A stretch of 64,000 nucleotides of DNA from Bradyrhizobium frederickii (lineage in GTDB: Bacteria; Pseudomonadota; Alphaproteobacteria; Rhizobiales; Xanthobacteraceae), in the NCBI RefSeq assembly GCF_004570865.1, contig NZ_SPQS01000007.1:124001-188000 (forward strand), read 5' to 3'. The notes below the pieces were generated by a model. That model had not been told where the DNA came from, did no database searches, and saw only the letters and a list, made by a program, of their open reading frames with translations. A program made the translations under genes and the position numbers. Below, piece by piece: positions 17,679 to 25,167 of the stretch. The number at the start of each line of letters is the position of its first letter. Position 1 is the first letter of the stretch.

Positions 17679-18655
17679 GTGGCGGCTCCTGCGCTCTTCG
17701 TCGCCGGCCGGCGCGCGAGCGCGACCAGCCCCTGCTGCAAGGCGATGAAGGCGAACAGCAGGATTCCGGTCGCGATCTTGGTCCACCAGCTTGACAGCGT
17801 GCCGTCGAAATTGATGTAGGTCTGGATCAGGCCCTGGATCAGCACGCCGAGGAAGGTGCCGATCACCGAGCCCTGCCCGCCCGTGAGCAGGGTGCCGCCG
17901 ATCACGACGGCGGCGATGGTGTCGAGCTCGACGCCGACGGCGGAGAGCGAATAGCCGGCGCTGGTGTAGAAGGAGAAGACGATGCCGGCGATGCCCGCCA
18001 GCAGGCTCGACAGCATGTAGATCTTCACCGTCATCTTGCCGACGGCAACGCCCATCAGGCTTGCGGTCGCCCGGCTGCCGCCGAGCGCATAGACGTTGGC
18101 GCCGAACCGGGTGAGATGCAGCAGCAGGGCGCCGCCGATCACGATCGCGAGCATGATGATCGCAATCGTCGTCAATCGCCCCCCGCCCGGCATCCGCAGT
18201 GCGAAATCGGACACGGTGGAATAGACCGGCGCCGTGATCGGCACCGATTCAGTGGAGAGCAGGAAGCTCGCGCCGCGCGCCAGGAACATGCCGGCAAGCG
18301 TCACGATGAACGGTGGCAAATCGAAGACGTGGATCACCGCGCCCATCGCCGCACCGAAGGCCGCCGAGAGCACGAGAATGGCGACGAAGGCGACCAGCGG
18401 CGGCATGCCCCAGCGCTCGATCGCGAGTGCGACGAACACGGTGCTGAAGCCGATGACCGAGCCGACCGACAGATCGATGCCGCCGGAGATGATAACGAAG
18501 GTCATGCCGGTCGCGACGATGCCGAGGAAAGCGTTGTCGGTGAGAAGATTGCCGACGACGCGGGTCGAGGCGATGTTGGGAAACTGCACCGCGCAGGCCG
18601 CGAAGCCTGCGACCAGCACGATCGCCGTAATGAGGGCGGGCGGCAAGCCTCTCAT
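17675..18655 (-). CDS. yjfF: Galactofuranose-type ABC transporter permease YjfF
   Basis: The 326-residue membrane protein is a RbsC-family permease with about 9-10 helices. It shows SGGIDLSVGSVIGF, FDLPPFIVTLAGMFLARG and YALGGSRATASLMGV. In Escherichia coli, YtfT and YjfF form a heterodimeric channel for galactofuranose with YtfQ and YtfR. The start at 18655 overlaps the ytfT stop by four bases (ATGA). Confidence 0.88.
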   Translation of the reverse strand: MRGLPPALITAIVLVAGFAACAVQFPNIASTRVVGNLLTDNAFLGIVATGMTFVIISGGIDLSVGSVIGFSTVFVALAIERWGMPPLVAFVAILVLSAAFGAAMGAVIHVFDLPPFIVTLAGMFLARGASFLLSTESVPITAPVYSTVSDFALRMPGGGRLTTIAIIMLAIVIGGALLLHLTRFGANVYALGGSRATASLMGVAVGKMTVKIYMLSSLLAGIAGIVFSFYTSAGYSLSAVGVELDTIAAVVIGGTLLTGGQGSVIGTFLGVLIQGLIQTYINFDGTLSSWWTKIATGILLFAFIALQQGLVALARRPATKSAGAAT

Positions 18656-19644
18656 GCTTTCGTCCTCCGCAGCCCCGTCACCAAACCGGCAATGCCGGAC
18701 AGCTTCGGCGATTGCACCAGCAGCACCGCGAGCACCACCACCGCCTTGACCAGCAGGTTGAACTCCGGCGGATAGCCGGACAGCAAAATGCCGGTGTTCA
18801 TGGTCTGGATGATCAGCGCGCCGAGCACGGCCAGCACGAGGCTGAAACGGCCGCCGAACAGTGAGGTGCCGCCGATCACCACGGCCAGGATCGCATCGAG
18901 CTCGAGCCAAAGGCCGGCATTGTTGGCGTCCGCTCCCATGATGTCGGCGGCCGCGATCACGCCCGCGAGGGCGGCGCAGACGCCGCACCACACATAGACC
19001 GACAGGATCATCGCACGGGTGCCGACGCCGGCAAGCTCGCTCGCGCGCGCATTTCCGCCGGTCGCCTCGATCAGAAGACCGAGCGCCGAGCCGCGCACCA
19101 CCGCGCCGGTGAGGATCAGCATGCCCAGGGCGATCACGACCGGGACCGGCAGGCCGAGCACCGAGCCATTCCCGAGCCAGACCAGGTCTGGCGAACTGAA
19201 GGTCACGATGCGCCCTTCGGTGATGAGCTGGGCGATGCCGCGCCCTGCCACCATCAGGATCAGCGTCGCCACGATCGGCTGCATGCCCAGCACGGCGACG
19301 AGAAATCCGTTCCACAATCCGCAGACGAGCCCGGCACCAAGGGCAGCCGAGAGCACCACGGGCAGGCCATGTGTGTCGGCAAGGCTCGCCGCGATTGCGC
19401 CCGAGATCGCCATCACCGCGCCGACCGACAGATCGATGCCGCGCGTTGCGATCACCAGCACCATGCCCAGCGAGAGCAGCGCCACCGGCGTGCCGCGGTT
19501 GAGCACGTCGACCAGGCTACCGAAGAGCCGGCCGTCCTGGAGGCGCAGGTCGAAGAATTGCGGCGACACCGCGCGGTCGACCGCGAGGATGACGATCAGC
19601 GCCAGGATCTGGGCAAGGCCGCGGCGCGGCAGCAGCGCTGTCAT
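18652..19644 (-). CDS. ytfT: Galactofuranose-type ABC transporter permease YtfT
   Basis: The 330-residue membrane protein is the partner permease of YjfF. It contains TPVALLSLGMVLVIATRGID, then LSVGAVMAISGA, and VATLILMVAGRGIAQLI. Start and stop overlap ytfR and yjfF by four bases each, so all three are translationally coupled. Confidence 0.88.
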   Translation of the reverse strand: MTALLPRRGLAQILALIVILAVDRAVSPQFFDLRLQDGRLFGSLVDVLNRGTPVALLSLGMVLVIATRGIDLSVGAVMAISGAIAASLADTHGLPVVLSAALGAGLVCGLWNGFLVAVLGMQPIVATLILMVAGRGIAQLITEGRIVTFSSPDLVWLGNGSVLGLPVPVVIALGMLILTGAVVRGSALGLLIEATGGNARASELAGVGTRAMILSVYVWCGVCAALAGVIAAADIMGADANNAGLWLELDAILAVVIGGTSLFGGRFSLVLAVLGALIIQTMNTGILLSGYPPEFNLLVKAVVVLAVLLVQSPKLSGIAGLVTGLRRTKA

Positions 19645-21185
19645 GCGTGGGCCTCATGCGCAACCGCAGCGCCGTCGGCGGCGATCGCTGCGAGAATGTT
19701 GCCGACGTCGATCGCCTCGCCCGCGAGCTCCTCGACATGGGCGCGGTCGCGCAACACGACGACGCGGTCCGAATAGGTCACGATCTCGTCGAGCTCGGAG
19801 GAGATCACGAGCAGCGACAAGCCGTCGTCGCAGAGCTCGCGGATCAGGCGGATGATCTCGGCATGCGCCCCGACGTCGATGCCGCGGGTCGGCTCGTCCA
19901 GCACGAGGAGCCGCGGCGAGGTCGCAAGCCAGCGCGCCAGCAGCACCTTCTGCTGATTGCCCCCGGACAACAGGCCGACGGGACGTTCGGGATCGGCCGG
20001 ACGGATGTCGAGCATCTTGACGTAGCGGCGCGCGATCTCGTCCTGATCGCGGCGCGACAGCGGTCGATGCAGGCCGCGCTTGGCCTGAAGCGCGAGCACG
20101 ATGTTCTCACGCACGGTGAGCTCGGCGACGATGCCGTCGGTCTTGCGCTCCTCCGGGCAATAGCCGAAGCCATGACGAACGCCGTCGCGGGGCGACTGCA
20201 GCCGGACCGGAGCGCCCTCCACCCTCGCCTGCCCGCGATCGGCGCGCTCGGCGCCGAACACGAGCCGCGCCGTCTCGGTGCGGCCCGAGCCGAGCAGGCC
20301 GGCGAGGCCGACGACCTCGCCGTGGCGCAGCTCGAGATTGAACGGCGCGACATAACCGACCTTGCCGTAACCCTCGAAGCTCGCGCAGACATCGCGCGCT
20401 TGATGTTCACTCGCCGTCGCCCGTTCGCTGGTGGTCTCCGCCAACTCGCGGCCGAGCATCATCCGGATCAGCTCCAGCCGCGGCAGCGAGGCGGTCTCGC
20501 GCTCGCCGACCAGGCGGCCATTGCGCAAGACGGTGATGCGGTCGGAGATCTCGTAGACCTGGTCCAGGAAATGGCTGACGAAGACGATGCCGATGCCGCG
20601 CTTCGCCAGTTGCCGCATGATGCCGAACAGGATCTCGACCTCGTGACGGTCGAGGCTCGCGGTCGGCTCGTCCAGAATCAGCACCCGCGCGGAGAGATCC
20701 ACCGCGCGGGCGATCGCGGTGACGTGCTGCACGGCCACCGAATAGCTGCCGAGCGGTGCGGCGACGTCGATGTCGAGCCCGAAATCCGCAAGCAGCGCCT
20801 TGGCGCGACGCCGCATCTCGCCTTCGCGCACGATGCCCAAGCGCATCGGCTGGCGATCGAGGAACAGGTTCTGCGCCACGGAGAGGTTCGGCAGCAAATT
20901 GACTTCCTGGTAGACGGTGGCGATGCCCGCTGCCACCGCAGCCTTGGCCGAGCGCGGCGCAATGTCTTCACCACCGATCCGGACCACGCCGGCATCGCGC
21001 GGGAACACGCCGGTGACGACCTTGATCAGCGTCGACTTGCCGGCACCGTTCTCACCGAGCAGCGCATGGATTTCGCCGGCGCCCAGCGTGAAGTCGACCT
21101 CCTGCAGCGCGCGCACGGCGCCGAAGCTCTTGCTGATCCCGCGCACCTCCAGGAGAGGCGGAGCAGAATCGGGGCTGTTCTCCAT
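19641..21185 (-). CDS. ytfR: Galactofuranose-type ABC transporter ATPase YtfR
   Basis: The roughly 514-residue protein has two ABC domains: Walker A GENGAGKST and Walker B LILDEPTASLD in the first, then LLGSGRTE, signature LSGGNQQKV and LVLDEPTRGIDVG in the second. ATG 21185 is preferred over a GTG at 21227 because it places the first conserved beta strand (PLLEVRGISKSFG) near the usual position; a GGTGGGAG element lies about 10 bases upstream. It overlaps ytfT by four bases. Confidence 0.9.
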   Translation of the reverse strand: MENSPDSAPPLLEVRGISKSFGAVRALQEVDFTLGAGEIHALLGENGAGKSTLIKVVTGVFPRDAGVVRIGGEDIAPRSAKAAVAAGIATVYQEVNLLPNLSVAQNLFLDRQPMRLGIVREGEMRRRAKALLADFGLDIDVAAPLGSYSVAVQHVTAIARAVDLSARVLILDEPTASLDRHEVEILFGIMRQLAKRGIGIVFVSHFLDQVYEISDRITVLRNGRLVGERETASLPRLELIRMMLGRELAETTSERATASEHQARDVCASFEGYGKVGYVAPFNLELRHGEVVGLAGLLGSGRTETARLVFGAERADRGQARVEGAPVRLQSPRDGVRHGFGYCPEERKTDGIVAELTVRENIVLALQAKRGLHRPLSRRDQDEIARRYVKMLDIRPADPERPVGLLSGGNQQKVLLARWLATSPRLLVLDEPTRGIDVGAHAEIIRLIRELCDDGLSLLVISSELDEIVTYSDRVVVLRDRAHVEELAGEAIDVGNILAAIAADGAAVAHEAHA

Positions 21186-21299
21186 GGCGACGTCACTCCC
21201 ACCGGCGCCCGCCGACCTTGCGGACACCCAGCCTATTCGTTCGCGCAGCGGTTGCGAAGAGGGTGCCGGACCGCAAGGCGCGGTCCGGCGAAGCCCGCT

Positions 21300-22265
21300 T
21301 CAGTAACCCAGACCCTTCTTGCTGTCGTAGATCTTCTGCGGATCATCGGCGGCTGTATAGAGCTTGGATTCGGTCTGGATCCACTTCGGCGGAACCGTGC
21401 CCTTGTCCTTGAAGGCCGCGACGACATCGAGCGCCGGCCCCGCCATGTTCGGCGTCAGCTCGACCGTGGCGTTGGCTTCGCCGGCGACCATCGCCTTGAA
21501 GATGTCGGGCACCGCGTCGATCGAGACGGTGAGGATGTCCTTGCCGGGCTTGAGGCCGGCCTCTTTCATCGCCTGGATCGCGCCGACCATCATGTCGTCG
21601 TTGTGCGCATAGACCGCGCAGATCGACTTGCCGCCACCTTCGGCCTTGATGAAGCTCTCCATCACCTCCTTGCCCTTGGCGCGGGTGAAGTCGCCGGTCT
21701 GGCTGCGCACCACCTTCAGGTTCGCGTGCTTGGCGATGGCGGTATCGAACCCCTTCTTGCGGTTGGTCGCGACACTGGCACCGACGGTGCCTTGCAATTC
21801 GACGATGTTGCAGGGCTTGCTGCCGACGGTCTTGGCGAGCCAGTCGCCGGCCACTTCGCCTTCATGCACGCTGTCCGAGGTGACGGCGGTGAGATAGAGC
21901 TCCTTGCCGGAGGGATCGATGTCGCGGTCGAGCAGCACGACCGGGATCTTGGCCTCCTTGGCTTCCTTCAGCACCGAATCCCACCCGGTCGAGACGACCG
22001 GCGCGAGGAAGATCGCATCGACGTTCTGCGCGATGAAGGAGCGGATCGCCTTGATCTGGTTCTCCTGCTTCTGCTGCGCGTCGGCGATCTTGAGATTGAC
22101 CTGGCGCTTGGCGGCCTCCTGCTTGGAAACCGAAGTCTCGGCTGCGCGCCAGCCGGATTCCGATCCGATCTGCGAGAAACCGATGGTGAGCTGGCCGGCA
22201 TTGGCGGGCAACGCGAGCAGCAGCGCGGCGGTGGCGCTGGCCGCAAAGAGGGCTTTGAGGATCAT
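21300..22265 (-). CDS. ytfQ: Galactofuranose-type periplasmic binding protein YtfQ
   Basis: The 321-residue protein has a signal peptide (ALPANA before GQLTIG) and matches YtfQ in the mature start IGFSQIGSESGWRAAET, the AQQKQENQIKAIRSF segment and DRDIDPSGKELYLT. The start at 22265 has GGGAGA upstream. It heads the long co-directional block ytfQRT-yjfF-regulator-dehydrogenase-galM-lactonase-chvE-gguAB. A binding protein for the furanose form next to ChvE for the pyranose form would let the cell take up both ring forms. Confidence 0.9.
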   Translation of the reverse strand: MILKALFAASATAALLLALPANAGQLTIGFSQIGSESGWRAAETSVSKQEAAKRQVNLKIADAQQKQENQIKAIRSFIAQNVDAIFLAPVVSTGWDSVLKEAKEAKIPVVLLDRDIDPSGKELYLTAVTSDSVHEGEVAGDWLAKTVGSKPCNIVELQGTVGASVATNRKKGFDTAIAKHANLKVVRSQTGDFTRAKGKEVMESFIKAEGGGKSICAVYAHNDDMMVGAIQAMKEAGLKPGKDILTVSIDAVPDIFKAMVAGEANATVELTPNMAGPALDVVAAFKDKGTVPPKWIQTESKLYTAADDPQKIYDSKKGLGY

Positions 22266-22375
22266 CAGGCGTGTCTCCCAAGATGTTATCCGGGGCGCCA
22301 ATTGGTAGCATGGCACCCGCAGGCCGTCCCTTTGAGGCGGCGGAAGGCACTATTTCACGGAAAACCGGTTCCGAC

Positions 22376-22394
22376 TAGTCATATTATTTGACTA
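22376..22394. promoter_or_regulatory. Inverted repeat TAGTCA-N7-TGACTA upstream of ytfQ, candidate operator
   Basis: The arms TAGTCA (22376-22381) and TGACTA (22389-22394) are perfect inverted repeats around TATTATT, in an AT-rich patch 111 bases before the ytfQ start. Its position at the head of the block makes it the best candidate for the FadR-type regulator site. The 22266-22638 gap otherwise holds the repeat at 22514-22598 and nothing else I recognise. Confidence 0.5.
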
Positions 22395-22513
22395 TTTGGC
22401 GCAAAGCACTGCGGAGGACAGCGCACGGCTCCTATGACACGCCAAGCGCGATTTTGTTCCAGCGATGCAACTAGAAGATGAACGCAGTCGTGTGGGGTGG
22501 TGGGACCACCGCT

Positions 22514-22598
22514 GTCATGGCCGGGCTTGTCCCGGCCATCCACGTCTTGCCGCGCGGCACGAAGAACGTGAATGCCCGGGACGAGCCCGGGCATGACG
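22514..22598. repeat. Palindromic intergenic repeat, GTCATGGCCGGGCTTG family, copy 2
   Basis: Begins GTCATGGCCGGGCTTGTCCC and ends GAGCCCGGGCATGACG, with internal hairpins and a variable centre. It is closely similar to the copy at 12721-12804. Confidence 0.8.
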
Positions 22599-22638
22599 AC
22601 TTCCGCAAATTCGCTGGGCGAGCTGGGACTCGAGCGAG

Positions 22639-23811
22639 CTAGATCACCTTCCGCTGCGCCAGGTTCTTCATCAGCGCGCCGATGCCGAAGGTCCAGGGCT
22701 CGCACTCGTCGCTGGTGCGCATGCGGTTGACGAGCTTGCCGAGCTGGGGCGCGGCGATCGTGACGATGTCGTCGCGCTTGTGGGTGAAGCCCTGCCCCGG
22801 CGCATCGCGATCCTTCACGGGCGCGAACATCGTGCCGAGGAACAGCACGAAGCCGTCGGGGTATTGATGGATCTTGCCGATGGTCTGCGCGACGAGGTCG
22901 GTCGGGTCGCGGCTGATCTTGCTGATCGAGGAATGGCCATCGAGAACAAAGCCGTCCGTGCCCTTCACGTTCAGGCTGATGTCGAGCTTGCGCGCATCGT
23001 CGAGCGTGAAGGTGTCGTCGAACAGGCGCAGCAACGGGCCGATCGAACAGGAGGCGTTGTTGTCCTTGGCCTTCGACAGCAGCAGCGCCGAGCGGCCCTC
23101 GAAGTCGCGCAGATTGACATCGTTGCCGAGTGCACCGCCGACGATCTTGCCGCGGCTGGAGACGAACAGCACGAGCTCAGGCTCGGGATTGTTCCAGGTC
23201 GATTTCGGGTGCAGGCCCGCATCCATGCCGGTGCCGACGGAGGACATGGTCGGAGCCTTGGTGAAGACCTCGGCATCGGGGCCGATGCCGACTTCGAGAT
23301 ACTGGCTCCAGGCGTTCTGGTCGATCAGCACCTGCTTCAGGTGCATGGCCTGATCGGAGCCAGGCTTGAGCTTCGACAGATCGTCGCCGATCAGCCGCGT
23401 CACCTCCTTGCGGATCGCCTCGGCCGATGCCGGATTGCCCTTGGCGCGCTCCTCGATCACACGCTCCAGCATCGAGATGGCGAAGGTGACGCCGGCCGCC
23501 TTCAGGGTCTGCAGATCGACCGGCGCGAGCAACCAAGGCTTCTTCGGATCACGCCCGTCGGGCGCCGTGTTGGCCACGATGGCGTCGAGATCGCCGATGC
23601 GCTCGCCCTTCGTTGAACTGAGCGCCTTGGCCGGATCGTCTTCCTCACACAGTGCGCTGACGGTCGGAAATCTAGCCGTGACGTCGAACATGCCATCACC
23701 GCGCACCGCGACGACGGCCGGACCGCTCACCTGCGGCAGCCAGACGCGGCCAACCAGCGTCCCTTTCGTTCCATCCTCGGGGAGAAGATCCTTCACCGTC
23801 AATGTCGTCAT
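22639..23811 (-). CDS. Fumarylacetoacetate hydrolase-family sugar-acid dehydratase (XylX-like)
   Basis: The 390-residue protein belongs to the FAH superfamily. The N-terminal LLPEDGTKGTLVGRVWLP and FPTVSALCE and the overall length resemble 2-keto-3-deoxy-pentonate dehydratases such as Caulobacter XylX, rather than the shorter fumarylacetoacetases. Metal-site segments GPDAEVF and PEPELVLFVSS are present. In a pentose pathway it would convert the 2-keto-3-deoxy acid to alpha-ketoglutarate semialdehyde. The start at 23811 has GAGGGC upstream. It is separated from the sugar block by 373 bases and from the HEAT gene by 111 bases and has its own palindromic sites. The substrate assignment is inference. 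Confidence 0.72.
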   Translation of the reverse strand: MTTLTVKDLLPEDGTKGTLVGRVWLPQVSGPAVVAVRGDGMFDVTARFPTVSALCEEDDPAKALSSTKGERIGDLDAIVANTAPDGRDPKKPWLLAPVDLQTLKAAGVTFAISMLERVIEERAKGNPASAEAIRKEVTRLIGDDLSKLKPGSDQAMHLKQVLIDQNAWSQYLEVGIGPDAEVFTKAPTMSSVGTGMDAGLHPKSTWNNPEPELVLFVSSRGKIVGGALGNDVNLRDFEGRSALLLSKAKDNNASCSIGPLLRLFDDTFTLDDARKLDISLNVKGTDGFVLDGHSSISKISRDPTDLVAQTIGKIHQYPDGFVLFLGTMFAPVKDRDAPGQGFTHKRDDIVTIAAPQLGKLVNRMRTSDECEPWTFGIGALMKNLAQRKVI

Positions 23812-23840
23812 GGCCGCGCCCTCGCTGTTTCTAAGGACCA

Positions 23841-23880
23841 GCTGCATTTGCAGCCGCCGATCCCATTGGCGAAGACCAAT
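23841..23880. promoter_or_regulatory. Two palindromes upstream of the FAH-family gene
   Basis: GCTGCATTTGCAGC (23841-23854) is a perfect palindrome and ATTGG-N6-CCAAT (23865-23880) a perfect inverted repeat, 30 and 54 bases upstream of the start codon. Either could be an operator. Confidence 0.4.
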
Positions 23881-23922
23881 AAACGTCTGGCGGGGGAAGT
23901 CCAGAGCGGCCGCGAAGAGCCG

Positions 23923-24900
23923 CTATGTCCCTGCCCGCGCCTTTCGCGCCGCGATCTGCTGCAGCGCCCAACGCGCATTCTTGCGGACATCGGGATCGGG
24001 ATCGTCAGCGATCACGGCGAGGAACGCCTCACCGTCGGGATGGGCGATCTCGCCGAGCGCGGCGGCCGCTTCCTTGCGCAGGTTGGCCTGGTCGTGGTTG
24101 ACGCAGTTGCCGATCGGCCGCACCGCACGTTCGATCTTCATCCTCCCGAGACTGCGGATCGCTTTCAGCCGCACCTGCCAGAACTCGTCCGCGAGGCAAG
24201 CGACGAGCTGTTCAGCCGCGATCGTGCCATTGACGTTGAGACCCAGCGTCTCCGCGGCCATCTCACGCACCATCCAGTCCGAATCCTTCAGCGCACGGGT
24301 GATGGTCTCGGCCGCCGGCTTCATCTGCGAGAACGCCAGCGCGCTCACGGCGGCACGGCGGACATGGGCGTCAGGATCGTTGATCAGCGCGGTCAGCGCG
24401 GGGATGGATTCCTCCAGCTTGAGGAAGCCGATCACGCCGATCGCCTGCACGCGCACGGCGGCGTCAGTGTCCTGAAGCGCTTCCAGCGCCGGCTTCAGCG
24501 TGTCCTTGCAGCGCAATTCCTTGAGCGCACGCAGCGCGCCCATGCGGACGAAGGCGTGGGCGTGCCGGACCAGGGGCAGGATCACGTCCGCGCAGGCAGG
24601 ATCCTTGAACTCGGCCATGCTGTCGGCCGCGGCCGCCGCGACGATCCTTTCAGGGTCGACCAGCAGCTTGACCAGCGCGCTTGCGGCCTCGGGTCCGTCG
24701 AACTCGCCGAGCGCCATCGCCACTTGCTGGCGCACGCCGGCGTCGGGATCGGCCACCATGTTGGCGAGATGCGCGACGGCTGCGGGATCGCCGGAATGGC
24801 CGAGCGCGATGATCGCGACACGGCGCTCGGCGGGATCGGCCGCCTGGAGGCGCTCGTCGGCGTCCTCCAAATCGTCGTAGGATTCGAACGGGCTCGACAT
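23923..24900 (-). CDS. HEAT-repeat protein associated with the ferredoxin/flavoprotein operon
   Basis: The 325-residue protein is made of about nine HEAT-like helical repeats of roughly 31 residues, recognisable by recurring DPDAGVRQQVAMALG, DPDAHVRRAAVSALA and DPDPDVRKNARWALQ. Such proteins act as scaffolds or as phycobilin-lyase-like chaperones; no catalytic motif is visible. It begins 2 bases after the ferredoxin stop, so it is certainly cotranscribed with it and probably serves the AprA/AprB-like complex. Confidence 0.82.
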   Translation of the reverse strand: MSSPFESYDDLEDADERLQAADPAERRVAIIALGHSGDPAAVAHLANMVADPDAGVRQQVAMALGEFDGPEAASALVKLLVDPERIVAAAAADSMAEFKDPACADVILPLVRHAHAFVRMGALRALKELRCKDTLKPALEALQDTDAAVRVQAIGVIGFLKLEESIPALTALINDPDAHVRRAAVSALAFSQMKPAAETITRALKDSDWMVREMAAETLGLNVNGTIAAEQLVACLADEFWQVRLKAIRSLGRMKIERAVRPIGNCVNHDQANLRKEAAAALGEIAHPDGEAFLAVIADDPDPDVRKNARWALQQIAARKARAGT

Positions 24901-24902
24901 GA

Positions 24903-25136
24903 TCACCTCAACAAATAGGGAATGTTGACGGTGACGGCGCCGGTCGGGCAATCGGCCTCGCATGGCATGCAATACCAGCACTCGTCATAGGCCATGTAGG
25001 CCTTGTTGGTCATGTCGCTGATGCGCAAGACGTCGAGCGGGCAGACGTCGACGCAGACTGTGCAGCCCTTGTCGGCAATGCATTTGGCGTCGTCGACGAC
25101 CACCGGAACCGATGTCTGATAGGACGCGAGAGGCAT
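24903..25136 (-). CDS. AprB-like two-[4Fe-4S] ferredoxin
   Basis: The 77-residue protein has eight cysteines in two cluster motifs: Cys19-x5-Cys25-x2-Cys28-x3-Cys32 and Cys53-x2-Cys56-x2-Cys59-x3-Cys63-Pro. The five-residue gap in the first motif and DECWYCMPCEADCPTGAV in the second resemble the iron-sulfur subunit of adenylylsulfate reductase, which partners an AprA flavoprotein. It is encoded 31 bases after the flavoprotein gene. It probably passes electrons between the ferredoxin reductase and the flavoprotein. Confidence 0.85.
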   Translation of the reverse strand: MPLASYQTSVPVVVDDAKCIADKGCTVCVDVCPLDVLRISDMTNKAYMAYDECWYCMPCEADCPTGAVTVNIPYLLR

Positions 25137-25167
25137 TTGATGTCTCCTGTTGCTTATGCGCGGTGGA

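Noticed and set aside
19647..22391. Plus-strand open frame of 914 codons
   Set aside because: It is antisense to ytfR and ytfQ, which have clear family motifs. Long antisense frames are normal in GC-rich DNA; the translation shows no recognisable domain and is rich in Arg, His, Asp and Gly.
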